Part shown: in pieces, positions 54,486-64,000 of the stretch
Layout of the letters: each line of letters opens with the position of its first letter
Position numbering within the stretch: position 1 is the stretch's first letter
Assembly: GCA_963736715.1 (NCBI GenBank)
Contig: CAVTQA010000010.1
Location: 310,001-374,000, forward strand
Direction of reading: 5' to 3'
DNA from: AP-15 sp963736715
Lineage (GTDB): Bacteria; Pseudomonadota; Alphaproteobacteria; ATCC43930; CGMCC-115725
DNA length: 64,000 bases
Notes under the pieces: model-generated
Told to the model about the DNA's origin: nothing
The model's input: only the letters and a program-made list of their open reading frames with translations
The model's database searches: none
Translations under genes and position numbers: made by a program

Positions 54486-55670
54486 ATGAAGACGAGCGCC
54501 GAGCGGATTCTCACTACTCATGTCGGAAGCCTGCCGCGACCGCCCGAACTGCTGGAGTTTCTGGAAGCGCGCGAAACCGGGAGGCCGTTCGAGCAAGCAG
54601 CGTTTGATGCTTGTCTCACCGGGGCGGTGCGCGAGATCGTCGAAAAGCAGGTCGCGGCCGGAATCGACAGCGTCTGTGACGGCGAGCTCGGCAAGATTTC
54701 GTACACCTTCTATGTCCGCCACCGCCTGTCCGGCATTACGGCGTTCCGCGGCAGCGAGGCCGAGAGGCCGCCACAGACCGCGGCGCATCGCGACCTTCTC
54801 GACCACCCAGACTTCATGCAGCGTCTCAACCAGGCGCGCGGCGGCACCGCATGGTTCAGCCGCGAGGCGGTGCCGTGCTGCACCGGCCCGGTCGCCTACA
54901 CGAACCGGGCGCCACTGGAAACCGACCTGCAAAATCTCGCGGCGGCCTGCGCCGCGGTAAAGCCGGCCGAAGCCTTCATGAACGCCGCCTCCCCCGGGGT
55001 GCTGACAAAATTTGTGCCGGACCGCTATTACCGGGACGAAGACGCCTACGTCGATGCGCTGGCCAATGCACTGAAGGAGGAATACGAGGCGATCACCGGG
55101 GCGGGGTTCATCCTGCAGATCGATGCGCCCGATCTCGGTTCGGCCCGGCACAACCAGTATCAGCACCTGTCGGACGGCGAGTTCCTGCGCATTGCGGAGC
55201 GCAACATCGCCGCGCTCAACCAGGCGACCGCCAACATCCCGCCGCAAGCGATGCGCATGCATCTGTGCTGGGGCAACTACGAAGGCCCACACACCCACGA
55301 CATCCCGCTGGGAAAGATCCTCGACGTCTGCATGCGGGCGCGGCCGGCCGGATTGTCGTTCGAGGCGGCCAATCCGCGCCATGCGCATGAATGGGAGGAT
55401 TTGCGCAGTGCGAAAATCCCCGACGACAAGATCCTGATCCCCGGCGTCATCGACTCGACGACCAATTTCGTCGAGCATCCCCGGCTTGTCGCGCAGCGGA
55501 TCTGCCAATACGCCGACATTGTCGGGCGCGAGCGAGTAATCGCCGGCGCCGATTGCGGCTTTGCGACTTTCGCATTCGTCAACAACGCCGTCGCCCCGTC
55601 CGTCGTCTGGGCAAAGCTGTCGGCGCTGGCCGAAGGCGCGCGCATCGCCACCTCGCGTTTGTGGGGCTGA
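54486..55670 (+). CDS. Cobalamin-independent methionine synthase-like (MetE C-terminal domain) methyltransferase
   Basis: A 394-residue UROD/MetE-like barrel corresponding to the C-terminal catalytic half of MetE. It has TTHVGSLPRPPELLEF at the start, GIDSVCDGELGK, YRDEDAYVDALANALKEEYEAITGAGFILQIDAPDLG, and the zinc ligands His-x-Cys in MRMHLCWGNYEGPHTHDIPL and Cys in RVIAGADCGFATF. Without the N-terminal half it is not classical MetE. Such short forms include methyltransferases acting on small thiols, vitamin B12-dependent demethylases and archaeal-type MetE. The start at 54486 follows GGAG. It is monocistronic and divergent from ppc. Confidence 0.85.
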   Translation: MKTSAERILTTHVGSLPRPPELLEFLEARETGRPFEQAAFDACLTGAVREIVEKQVAAGIDSVCDGELGKISYTFYVRHRLSGITAFRGSEAERPPQTAAHRDLLDHPDFMQRLNQARGGTAWFSREAVPCCTGPVAYTNRAPLETDLQNLAAACAAVKPAEAFMNAASPGVLTKFVPDRYYRDEDAYVDALANALKEEYEAITGAGFILQIDAPDLGSARHNQYQHLSDGEFLRIAERNIAALNQATANIPPQAMRMHLCWGNYEGPHTHDIPLGKILDVCMRARPAGLSFEAANPRHAHEWEDLRSAKIPDDKILIPGVIDSTTNFVEHPRLVAQRICQYADIVGRERVIAGADCGFATFAFVNNAVAPSVVWAKLSALAEGARIATSRLWG

Positions 55671-55694
55671 GGTCAGGCGGAAGCTGGTTTGCTT

Positions 55695-57233
55695 CTATCC
55701 CGCAGCAATCGCGCGCCGGGCGGCGGCGAGACAATCCTCCACCCGGCCGCCGGCGTCGATGCGCACCCAGTCGATCTCCCCCGTGTCGTGACGCAGCTGT
55801 TCGGCGAGAATTTCCGGCGATGCGTCGGATGCGTCGCGAACACGTCCGCGAATGCGGTTTGCCATCGCTTCCGGCCCCGCTTCGAGCCAGAGCCCGGAAA
55901 ACGGGACGGCGGCGGCACGAGCGACTTCGGCAAAGGAGTTGCGTTCCTCCGCCGTCAGCGCCACCGCGTCGATAATCACCGTATATCCGGCGGCAAGCCC
56001 CACCGCTGCCTTCCGGCACAGCGCGTCATAGACACGGGCCGAGGTCTCGCGGGTATAGGCGGTGGCCGGCAGGCGTTCCTCCGGATCTACGCCCATCAGA
56101 AGCTTGCGCGTCACATCGCTGCGCAGCAGGCGTGCGCCCGAGCGCAAACCGAGTTCGGGAGCAAGGCCCCCCGCGAGTGTCGATTTGCCGGTGCCGCTGA
56201 GCCCTCCGATCGCGATGAGACGGCACGGCTGCGGCTGGAGAAATCGGTCTGCCAGAGCGAGATAGCGGCGGGCTTCGCAGGCCATCTTCGCGCCTGCAAC
56301 AGCACTGGCAGCGTGCTCCAGCGCAGTTGCGGTAACATGCGCACGGATCGCCGCGCGCAACGACAGGAAAAGTGGCATCGCTGCGAGCCCGCCATCCTCC
56401 TCACTGCGGTCGAGGTAGCGATTGAACACGCGATTGGCAAAATGCCCGAGCCCGCGATGTTCCAGATCCATCAGCAGAAACGCGAGGTCGTAGAGCACGT
56501 CGATGCTGGCGAGGGCCTCGTCGAACTCGAGACAATCAAACAGGGTCGGTTTGCTGTCAAAAAGACAGATATTGCGGAGGTGCAGATCGCCGTGACAATG
56601 GCGCACCTTGCCGGCTGCACGCCGACGGTCGAGCAGCTCCGCCAAAACCGCAACCCGTTCTTGCCATTTCGTCCGAACGCTCTCCACTCGATCCAAGCTG
56701 AAGCCGGCACGGCTCGGTGCTGCGAGGCAGCGATATTGCACCTCGGCAAGTTCGGCCATTTCCGCTGCGCCGCCATGGTCAAAGTGCCGCTGGGCGGAAG
56801 AGTGAAATTGGGCAATATGGTCGGCAAGCTGATCCATTGTCTGCCGGTCGAGGCCACCCGTCTCGGCGAGTGCATCAAATAATAAGGCCTGATCGAAACG
56901 CCGCATCACGACGACCCAATCGAGAGCCTCGCCATTCGGCGAAAAGCTGACGGCGCCATCAGCCCCTCGGAACAGGCCCCGAACCTCTTCGTAAAGCACC
57001 GGAGCGGTGCGCCGGTTGAGGATCAGCTCCGCCTCGCAGGCCCGCCGACGCAGATCCGCGGTGGAAAAATCAAGATAGGGGTACGCTACTGCGCGCTTCA
57101 GTTTGAAGACGCGCTCGCCCGCGATGAAGATCAATGAAGCATGCGTTTCGACGACCTCGACGCGATCCACGCCTGGCCCGTAGGAGGACGGATCCCTCAG
57201 AAAGGCGATGACGTCCCGTTGATCTTCGCTCAA
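55695..57233 (-). CDS. Bifunctional aminoglycoside phosphotransferase-like / P-loop kinase fusion
   Basis: A 512-residue two-domain protein. Residues 1-330 resemble an aminoglycoside/choline phosphotransferase (APH): KLKRAVAYPYLDFSTADLRRRACEAELILNRR, then the catalytic loop VRHCHGDLHLRNICLFDSKPTLFDCLEFDEALASIDVLYDLAFLLMDLEHRG. Residues 340-500 form a P-loop kinase with Walker A IGGLSGTGKSTLAGGLAP and a lid region (RDASDASPEILAEQL). This fusion is widespread in proteobacteria and is of unknown substrate. It precedes the TerB-family gene? No: it lies just downstream of it, separated by 7 bp on the same strand. Confidence 0.87.
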   Translation of the reverse strand: MSEDQRDVIAFLRDPSSYGPGVDRVEVVETHASLIFIAGERVFKLKRAVAYPYLDFSTADLRRRACEAELILNRRTAPVLYEEVRGLFRGADGAVSFSPNGEALDWVVVMRRFDQALLFDALAETGGLDRQTMDQLADHIAQFHSSAQRHFDHGGAAEMAELAEVQYRCLAAPSRAGFSLDRVESVRTKWQERVAVLAELLDRRRAAGKVRHCHGDLHLRNICLFDSKPTLFDCLEFDEALASIDVLYDLAFLLMDLEHRGLGHFANRVFNRYLDRSEEDGGLAAMPLFLSLRAAIRAHVTATALEHAASAVAGAKMACEARRYLALADRFLQPQPCRLIAIGGLSGTGKSTLAGGLAPELGLRSGARLLRSDVTRKLLMGVDPEERLPATAYTRETSARVYDALCRKAAVGLAAGYTVIIDAVALTAEERNSFAEVARAAAVPFSGLWLEAGPEAMANRIRGRVRDASDASPEILAEQLRHDTGEIDWVRIDAGGRVEDCLAAARRAIAAG

Positions 57234-57240
57234 GACGGAC

Positions 57241-57645
57241 TTACAGCGTCTGAAACCGCGCTCGGGCGCTCCGTTCGATAGCGGCCGCGATCAATCGGTC
57301 GATATTGAGGCGGTCGCGGATCAGCTCGAGGATGCGCAGTTCCTCCTGGGACGCCTCGCCGTCGGCAGCGGCGAGATCGCAGGCGATCGCATAGGCGGTT
57401 TCCCGCAACTTTGCCGGCAGAGCCGCCTTGATCGCCTTCAACGTCTCTTCGAGCCCATGCTCCCGGCCCATCAGCTCGGTGCAGTCGTTCAGCGCCTGAG
57501 ACAGATCGCGCCGATCGAAATTGCGGAACACCGGGAAGTCCTTGACGATGTCGTCGATGATGCGCAGCTCCGCATCGGGCAGATCGCTGTCGGCCGCCGA
57601 CACGATGACCATCGTGTAGATCAGCGCGCGGTGGTGGTCGAGCAT
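57241..57645 (-). CDS. TerB-family tellurite resistance-like protein
   Basis: A 134-residue all-helical TerB-like protein. MLDHHRALIYTMVIVSAADSDLPDAELRIIDDIVKDFP and AIACDLAAADGEASQEELRILELIRDRL show the two repeated helical units with acidic residues that bind divalent metal in TerB. The start at 57645 is preceded by GGAGAC; the longer frame to 57774 overlaps the helicase region without family sequence. It sits 7 bp upstream of the kinase gene and 55 bp downstream of the helicase, probably one transcript. Function in the cell is not known. Confidence 0.85.
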   Translation of the reverse strand: MLDHHRALIYTMVIVSAADSDLPDAELRIIDDIVKDFPVFRNFDRRDLSQALNDCTELMGREHGLEETLKAIKAALPAKLRETAYAIACDLAAADGEASQEELRILELIRDRLNIDRLIAAAIERSARARFQTL

Positions 57646-57700
57646 GCGGTCTCCTGTTGCGGTTCGGCCTTTCCACAGATCAGGAGGCGGGCGGCGGCTG

Positions 57701-60459
57701 TCAAGGCGTATCCGCCGCGGCGCGCAAAAACCGGGCCGTTGCCTCGGCCGCCTCCGCCAGAGGCAAGCGGGCAATGCCGACCCCCTCGGGAAAGGCCGAC
57801 AGCAGGCGCGAAGGCACGGCGCGATCGAGCATGACGAAGACGCCGCGATCGTCGGCGCGGCGGATCAGCCGGCCATAGGCCTGCCGCAGCCGCAGTCGGG
57901 CGATGCGATCGGCGTACTGCGCGCCGCCGAAGACCGGCTTGCGGGCGCGATGCAGGACATCGGGGCGCGGCCATGGCACGCGATCGAAAACGATGAGGCG
58001 CAGCGCGCGACCCGGGACATCGACGCCGTCGCGTACCGCGTCCGTGCCGAGCAGGCATGAATCCTCTTCCGCCCGAAAGATGTCGACCAGGGTTGCCGTC
58101 GACATCGCATCGACATGCTGGGCAAGAAGCGTCAGGCCGCGCGCCTCGAGGGCGGGGGCAATGCGCTGGTGCACGGCGCGCAACCGCGCAATCGCGGTGA
58201 ACAGGCCGAGTGCTCCGCCGCGCGCCGCAACGAACAGCGATGCATAAGCCGCGGCCAGCTGCCCGATGTCGTCGCGTGGAACATCGGTGATCATAAAGAT
58301 CCGGGTCTGCGCCGGATAATCGAACGGCGAGGCGATCCGGGCGGCGGCCGGGCTCACCGGCAAGTGCCGCAAACCGGTGCCGGCCTCGGCGTCGCGCCAT
58401 GCCACCTCGGGATCGGCCGCATCATCGGTTAGGGTGGCCGAGGTGACGACGAGGCCGTGCGCCGGCTGTGCTACCAGCGCGACAAACGGGATGCCGGGAT
58501 CGACCCAGTTGCGGTTGACCGCGACGTCGCTTTCCAAACCCTCGATCCGGTCGAGGGCGAACCACTCGATCGTATCGGCCCGGGGACCTTCGACGAGATC
58601 GCGAAGCAACCGGCTCCAGGCCGCGAGCTGCAGCCCGGCGCGGCGTTCGAGGCTGCGGATCGACGCGTCGAGGCGCTGCCGCAAACCGGGCTCGGGCGGG
58701 TCGTCGGGGTTCTCGAGCCGGGCTCGCAGCGCTTCCGACACCCTCAGCATCGCGGCAGCGAGCCGTTCGAGGCTTTCGGCCAGCGACAGAGCCGCCTCGA
58801 CCAGCCCCTCGATCGGCGGCCGCGCCTCCGCCTGCAGGCCATAGCCGCTATCGGCCAGCACGGCGCGCGCCAGCACCTGCTGGCGAACCAGAACCAGAAA
58901 TTTCTCGAATCCCTGGTGTCCGCGCGCTTCGGCGACGCGCTGCGTCCAGCCGTTGCCGGGGAGAACGCGAGCGGCGGCGAGGACGTCGAGCAATGCTTTG
59001 GCGCCATCGTCATCGCCTTCGACGAGATCGCCGATCCGGCGCCGCAGGCCTCTGGCACGCGAGCGTCCGCCGGCTTCGGCGCCGACGATCCAGCGCCGCA
59101 ATTCCCGCCCTTCCTGGCCAGAAAGGCGCACCGAAAAGGCGCTGTCGGCGGCATCCAACAGGTGGTGGCCTTCGTCGAAGACATAGCGGGTCGGAACGGT
59201 TGCATCATCGAGCCCGCCGAGAGCGGCCTGCGCCATGACCAATGCGTGATTGGCGACAACGATGCGCGCCTGCCGCGCCTGACGGATGTTCTTCTCGACG
59301 AAACAGCGGCGAAAATGAGGGCAGGCCGAGTGAATGCACTCGCCGCGGCGATCGGCCAGCCAACCAACCCGGCCGCGACCGATGAGTTCGGCGAGCCAGC
59401 CCGGGAAATCTCCCGCCACCAAGTCCCCGGCCGCGGTTGCAGCGATCCACCGGGCGATCAGCCCGAGATGCCCGGCCGGCCTTCCCGGCCGGCCCATCGC
59501 GGCGCCGAGCGCGTCCTCGTAATTCAGCAGGCAGAGAAAATTCTCACGGCCCTTGCGGATCACGACGTTGCGGCGTTTGCGCGCGGGATCGGGATAGAGG
59601 CGATCGAGCTCGCTGGCGATTTGGGTCTGCAGGTTGCGGGTGTAGGTCGAGATCCACACCGAGCCCCGGTTCTTCTCCGCCCAGAGGCTGGCGGCCGCGA
59701 TGTAGCCGAGCGTCTTCCCGACACCGGTCCCGGCTTCGGCAAGAACCGCTCGGGGTTGGTCAGGCTGGTCGCGCGGGGCAAAGGCGGGGGTAACTGCCGC
59801 GGCGTAGTCGCTTTGCTGCGGCCGCTGCTCGGCGCCGGCGCCGAGCAGCTCGACGAGCCGCGAGCGAGCCTCCTCGGGGCTTACCGGCTCGTTGCCGGGC
59901 GGCGGCGCCGGGGCCGGCTCCGACCACTCGTCGAGCCCGATCCACACGCGCAGCCCGGCTGCTTTCCGCGATGCGCCGGGCTCGGCAGCCGGCTAGCGCA
60001 GCGAGCACCGCGGGGCCCCACAACCAACCCGCGCGCTCCATCACCTCGGCGATCGCACGAACCTCGGGATCGACCTCTTCTGCGAGCTTCTCCAGTAAGG
60101 CACGTGCTGCGGTGGCGAGAGTGACGCAAGCCTCCGGCGAAGCTGCGCGGCGGCGGCAGGCCGAGGACTTCGGCAAGACCGCGCGGCGTCGGCACGCAGA
60201 ACCGCGCCGGATGAACGAATGCGAAGAGCTCGAGCAAATCGAGCGCGGGGAACCCGGGAATATCGAGCCGCCGTGCGGTGGCCGGGCCGTGGCACAGCAT
60301 CGGCGTTTCGCGCTCCACGCGACTGCGCGCGTCGGCCGGGGCAAGCGCTTCGATCTCCCCGTCGGGGTCGAGCCACAACACTTCCCGGAAACCGGCGACG
60401 AGAACCGGCGCATGCGGCACCAGCACCCGCCGCGGCAATCGATCGGTGGGTCGGGACAT
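57701..60459 (-). pseudogene. DinG/XPD-type ATP-dependent DNA helicase, two frameshifts in the N-terminal part
   Basis: A superfamily 2 helicase of about 919 residues. The intact frame (57701 to about 59992) holds Walker A VLAEAGTGVGKTLGYIAAA, four cysteines of an XPD-type iron-sulfur cluster (LCLLNYED and ECIHSACPHFRRCF), the DEAH-like box VFDEGHHLLDAAD, VVTSATLTDD and the C-terminal motif LRQAYGRLIRRADDRGVF. The N-terminal 190 residues, beginning MSRPTDRLPRRVLVPHAPVLVAG at 60459, are spread over two other frames: breaks near 60146-60157 (a CGG repeat) and 59990-59998. These helicases unwind damaged or structured DNA. The kinase and TerB genes lie downstream on the same strand. Confidence 0.85.
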
Positions 60460-60737
60460 GAGATATGATCTACCACATCCGCAGCTCCGTCCTCACCCGC
60501 CTCGCTGGGTCGGCCCTCTCCCCGACCCGCGCTCGCGAACGAGCCCTAGTGTTGAAAATCTGACACTTGGTACCCGGTTCCGAGGACGGTTCTCGACCCA
60601 CTCCAGACCTTCATCACCACGCCAGCGGCTGGTCGGGTCAGCTGTGAAGCGGACATTCACACCGGACTTCTACACCGTAGTCGCGGCGGTGCAGAGTTGT
60701 TGTGGAATACGCCCGTGGGCCCGTGATTTGTAATTAC

Positions 60738-63700
60738 TCACCCCTCTGCGGCAATCGCCGGCTCAGTCAGCTCGTCGAGCAATGCCTTGGCTTCTTTCAG
60801 ATCGGCGGTGTCGAAGCCCTCGGTGAACCAGCCGTAGACCGGGGCGAGGAGATCGCGGGCCTGCTGCCGTTCGCCGTGATCGCGCCACAGCCGGGCCAGG
60901 CTCGTCGCCGCGCGCAGCTCCCAGGACTTTGCCTTCTGCGCGCGGGCGATGGCGATGGCGCGCTCGAAATGCGCCCGCGCTTTCGCCGCGTCGGGCTCGG
61001 GCGACATCAGCGCGATTTCGCCGGCGGTTCGGTGGATCTCCGCCTCGCACCAGGTTTCCTTGGTTGTCTCCGCCGCTGTCATCGCTTCGCCGATGCAGCG
61101 CCAAGCCGCCTCGAATTGCCCGAGTTCCGCATGGGCGCGGGCCAATTGCGGCAAAAAGAATGGCAAGTAAACCCTCGCTCCCGTTGTCCGATAGGCAGCG
61201 ATCCCGGAGATCAACATTTCGGTCGCGTCCGAAGCCCTGCCGGTCAGGGCCAGTACGCAACCTTGGCTCATCATTCCGTGGGCCTTCCAAAACAGGGAAC
61301 CTTTTTCTTCGGCCAGAGCGACAAGCTCTTGGGCTTGCGCGGCTGCCGCGGCGCGGTTGCCGCAAAGGGTATACGGTATCGAGGCATGGAATAAAGCGTA
61401 CATCAGCGTGGCGGCTTGACCGATCTCTCGCGCATTCCTGAGCGCGTCGTCGGAGTCTCCGAGCGCGGCCTCGGGATAGCCAAGCGACCACAAAGCCCAC
61501 GACCGCATGGCCAAGATAACCACTGCCGCGTCTAGCCCAAACCGCGTCGCCAGCGGACGATGCTCGGCAGGATCGTAAAGCGCGAGCGCCTGATCCAAGT
61601 GCCCCCGGCCTTCCGCGATGTCCCCCGTACACAGTAAGGACATTCCCATGAGGCGATGCCCAAGCATGAGCGGGACTGTCGCCCTTTGCTTCTCCGCCAG
61701 CGCCAGGAACTGCGCCGCGAGATCGCGACAGGCATCGCCATTGAATGCCACAAAGTTCGCTACCAAGAAGGCCCAGAGGACCGAGAACAGCAGCAGCGGA
61801 TCTTCGGGAGGCTCTCCCAGAGCTTCGGCTTGCTCGATCAACGAGCGTGCCTGCTCCACAGCCGCCCTGGTTTCGGCGGCGGCATAGCCTTTGACATGCA
61901 TGAGTGGGGTCATGAGCGCGACCTGAAGCTTGATCTGCTCGCGACGCAATGCCGGCGTGCCGGGCAGGGTCGCGATCTGCTCGATGGCCCGAGTGAGCTG
62001 GGCCGCGGCTTCGACCAGCGCCGAGCGCGCCAGTGACCGCTGACCCGCCTTGCCCCACAGACGCGCGGCCTTCTCGATCAGCCCCGCTTCGGTGCAGTGA
62101 TGCGCCAGGATCTCGGGCTGGCTCTCGGCAGTCTCAGCGAATCGGCTTTCGAAGGTTTCGGCGATCCGGGCGTGAAGCGCGCGTCGCGGCTCGCGCAGCA
62201 GCGTGCCATAGGCCGCGTCCTGCACCAGGGCATGCTTGAACAGGTAGCTCGCCTGCGGCGGGACGCCCTGGCGGGACAGCAAGTCAGCCTGAACGAGACG
62301 GTCGAGCGCCGATCCCAGCTCCGCCTCGGGCTTGCGCGCCACCAATGCCAGCAGGGCATGCGAGAACTCCCGCCCGATCGCCGAGCCGATCTGCGCCACC
62401 TCCTTGGCGGGGCCGAGCCGGTCGAGCCGCGCCATCAGCGAGGCGTGCAAGCTTGCCGGGACCGCCAGGGCCGGCGACGGAACCGCCGCAACCGTGCGCC
62501 GGGCGGCACCCTCGCTCTCCGCCTCCAGCACCGCCTTCGTCATCTCCTCGACGAAGAGCGGAATGCCGTCGGTGCGCTCGACGATCTCCGCCATCACATC
62601 CGCCAGCAACGCCTGGTTCCCGACCAGACCCGCGATGATGGCGGCCGCCTCGCGCTCGCCAAGCCGGTTGAGCGTCAGGCTCGTCACATGCGGCTGTCCC
62701 ACCCACGGCGCGTTGAACTCGGGGCGGAACGTCACGATGAGCAGCGCCGGAAGCGTTTTAATCAGGTCCACGATCCGGCCGAGCACCTCCAGGCTCGTCG
62801 GGTCGATCCAGTGCAAATCCTCGAAGATCATCAGCACCGGTTGCCGGCGCGCCAACCCCGCGAGTTGCGACATCAGCGCTTCCAGCGCTCTCTGCCGGCG
62901 CTGGTCCGGGGCCAGGTCGAGCGCGGGATAGCGTCCATCGTTCGGAAGCGACAGCATTTCGGCGAAGAGTGCGGCATCCTCGGGCGAGGTCGAGGTCTGT
63001 GCGAGCAGCGCATCGAGCTTGTCGAGCTTCGCCGGCGGTTTGTCGTCGTACGCCAGTCCGGCGGCGTGTTCGATCTGGCCGATGATCGGGTGGAACGCGC
63101 TGTCCGTGCGCTGCGGCGAGCAGAAATAGCGCAAGCGCGTGTGCGGTTCGGCGGCGAGGCGTTCCAGAAGTGCCGCCGTGAGCCGCGATTTGCCGATACC
63201 TGCCTCGCCGGAGAGCAGCACGACCTGGCCTTCACCCGTCTTTGCCCGGGACCAACGCCGAAGCAGCAATTCGGATTCTTCTTCCCGCCCGACGAGGGCG
63301 GTCAGGCCGGTCGTGTGCAGGGCGTCAAAGCGGCTCCCCACGGAACTCGCCCGCAGTGCCGCCCAGGCCCGCGCCGGGCCGGCGATCCCCTTGAGGTCCC
63401 TGGCCCCGAGGTCCTTCAGCTCGAAGAGATTGCCGAGCAGCCGTCGCGTGCTGTCGGCGATGACGACGGCACCAGGCTCGGCCAGAGCCTGCAGGCGCGC
63501 CGCGAGGTTTGGCGTCTCGCCGACGACCGCCTGCTCTTGTGCAGCCCCCGCGCCGATCAGGTCGCCGACCACGACAAGCCCGGTGGCGATGCCGACCCGC
63601 ACCTGCAACGGAACGCCGGCGGCGGTCGTGAGCTTCGGCGCCCCCTCGACCAGGGCAAGCCCGGCCCGTACAGCGTGCTCGGCGTCATGCTCGTGGGCCA

Positions 63701-64000
63701 GCGGGTAGCCGAAATAGGCCAGCACCCCGTCGCCCATGTACTTGGCGACGAACCCGCCGGCCTCGCCGATGAGATCGGCGCAGCAGCGGTGATACGCGCC
63801 GATGACCTCGCGCAAATCCTCGGGATCGAGCCGCGCCGAGAGTGCCGTCGAGCCGACCAGATCGCAGAACATCACCGTCAGCTGCCGGCGCTCTGCATCG
63901 CTGGTCAGAGGGGAGATGGGAGCAGATGTCGCGTTCACCGCCGGTTGGGCTAAGTCACGCGTCAGCTCCGCCCCGAGCGCGGCGATCGCGGCCAGCAGCT
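60738..64000 (-). CDS. Class III adenylate/guanylate cyclase with AAA ATPase and TPR region (N-terminus cut by window edge)
   Basis: At least 1,087 residues, open to the right edge. The visible part starts LLAAIAALGAE, which matches the end of the SAM (sterile alpha motif) domain found in front of such proteins. Then come the cyclase domain (RRQLTVMFCDLVGSTALSARL, FVAKYMGDGVLAYFGYP, RVGIATGLVVVGDLIG, AVVGETPNLAARL), an AAA/STAND ATPase with Walker A LLSGEAGIGKSRLTAAL and Walker B-like PVLMIFEDLHWIDPTSLEVL, and a long helical TPR region ending LLDELTEPAIAAEG. A GTG at 63938 is not the start, because the frame continues upstream with family sequence. It is a large regulator of signal-dependent nucleotide synthesis; the ligand is unknown. 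Confidence 0.88.
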   Translation of the reverse strand, partial: LLAAIAALGAELTRDLAQPAVNATSAPISPLTSDAERRQLTVMFCDLVGSTALSARLDPEDLREVIGAYHRCCADLIGEAGGFVAKYMGDGVLAYFGYPLAHEHDAEHAVRAGLALVEGAPKLTTAAGVPLQVRVGIATGLVVVGDLIGAGAAQEQAVVGETPNLAARLQALAEPGAVVIADSTRRLLGNLFELKDLGARDLKGIAGPARAWAALRASSVGSRFDALHTTGLTALVGREEESELLLRRWSRAKTGEGQVVLLSGEAGIGKSRLTAALLERLAAEPHTRLRYFCSPQRTDSAFHPIIGQIEHAAGLAYDDKPPAKLDKLDALLAQTSTSPEDAALFAEMLSLPNDGRYPALDLAPDQRRQRALEALMSQLAGLARRQPVLMIFEDLHWIDPTSLEVLGRIVDLIKTLPALLIVTFRPEFNAPWVGQPHVTSLTLNRLGEREAAAIIAGLVGNQALLADVMAEIVERTDGIPLFVEEMTKAVLEAESEGAARRTVAAVPSPALAVPASLHASLMARLDRLGPAKEVAQIGSAIGREFSHALLALVARKPEAELGSALDRLVQADLLSRQGVPPQASYLFKHALVQDAAYGTLLREPRRALHARIAETFESRFAETAESQPEILAHHCTEAGLIEKAARLWGKAGQRSLARSALVEAAAQLTRAIEQIATLPGTPALRREQIKLQVALMTPLMHVKGYAAAETRAAVEQARSLIEQAEALGEPPEDPLLLFSVLWAFLVANFVAFNGDACRDLAAQFLALAEKQRATVPLMLGHRLMGMSLLCTGDIAEGRGHLDQALALYDPAEHRPLATRFGLDAAVVILAMRSWALWSLGYPEAALGDSDDALRNAREIGQAATLMYALFHASIPYTLCGNRAAAAAQAQELVALAEEKGSLFWKAHGMMSQGCVLALTGRASDATEMLISGIAAYRTTGARVYLPFFLPQLARAHAELGQFEAAWRCIGEAMTAAETTKETWCEAEIHRTAGEIALMSPEPDAAKARAHFERAIAIARAQKAKSWELRAATSLARLWRDHGERQQARDLLAPVYGWFTEGFDTADLKEAKALLDELTEPAIAAEG

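Noticed and set aside
58457..60124. 555-residue plus-strand open frame
   Set aside because: Antisense to the DinG-type helicase; no family sequence.
62097..63953. 618-residue plus-strand open frame
   Set aside because: Antisense to the cyclase/ATPase/TPR gene; a GC-rich shadow frame.

Overview
The window is 64 kb of GC-rich bacterial chromosome. Tightly packed genes on both strands, a GlnB-GlnA pair, heme A synthase (CtaA), methylmalonyl-CoA mutase, phosphoenolpyruvate carboxylase and several families of short extragenic palindromes (with cores such as CCCGC-TTTC-GCGGG) all fit an alphaproteobacterium of the Rhodospirillales/Hyphomicrobiales type. There is no rRNA, recognisable tRNA, CRISPR array, prophage or complete insertion sequence. 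Both ends cut through genes: an SNF2-type helicase on the left and a class III nucleotide cyclase/ATPase/TPR regulator on the right.

Layout. 0-9 kb: SNF2/SWIM helicase, hemD, then a rightward acyl-CoA-type operon (crotonase, two tandem MmgE/PrpD proteins, hotdog thioesterase) and an alkaline-phosphatase-superfamily enzyme. 8.4-14.9 kb: a leftward run of six genes, URC1-like GTP cyclohydrolase II, URC4 (DUF1688), a sugar-type ABC importer (binding protein plus two permeases, no ATPase) and panC. 15-23 kb: a stand-alone radical SAM protein, a TerC-family membrane protein, an HcaT-like MFS carrier followed by a candidate small RNA/terminator, a SAM hydroxide adenosyltransferase, DedA, a MaoC/CitE pair, a lipoprotein and uppP. 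23.6-26.8 kb: glnA, glnB (with a sigma-54-type promoter) and an aminotransferase.

26.8-35.6 kb holds a dispersed bufferin-type RiPP locus: bufC and bufB (MNIO/DUF692) on the minus strand, a transmembrane class III adenylate cyclase, the precursor bufA1 (DUF2282, four cysteines) on the plus strand, and further on a DoxX/DoxD-type membrane protein. Interleaved with it, from 31.6 to 39.8 kb, are an MFS carrier, a glycogen-debranching-type glucosidase, a Mer-like flavoprotein disulfide reductase and a GH63-type glucosidase. 39.8-50.2 kb: a low-GC orphan gene, methylmalonyl-CoA mutase, ctaA, a 168-bp MITE-like element, two divergent ThDP enzymes and a GH15 glucoamylase. 50.4-64 kb: AI-2E permease, ppc, a MetE-like methyltransferase, an APH/P-loop kinase fusion, TerB, a DinG-type helicase and the partial cyclase.

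At least five genes (URC4, adenylate cyclase, GH15, ppc and the DinG-type helicase twice), and probably bufC, are interrupted by single-base frameshifts, while the protein on both sides of each break stays well conserved. That density, including in core-metabolism ppc, suggests residual indel errors in the assembly at least as strongly as real gene decay. These genes are listed over their full span.
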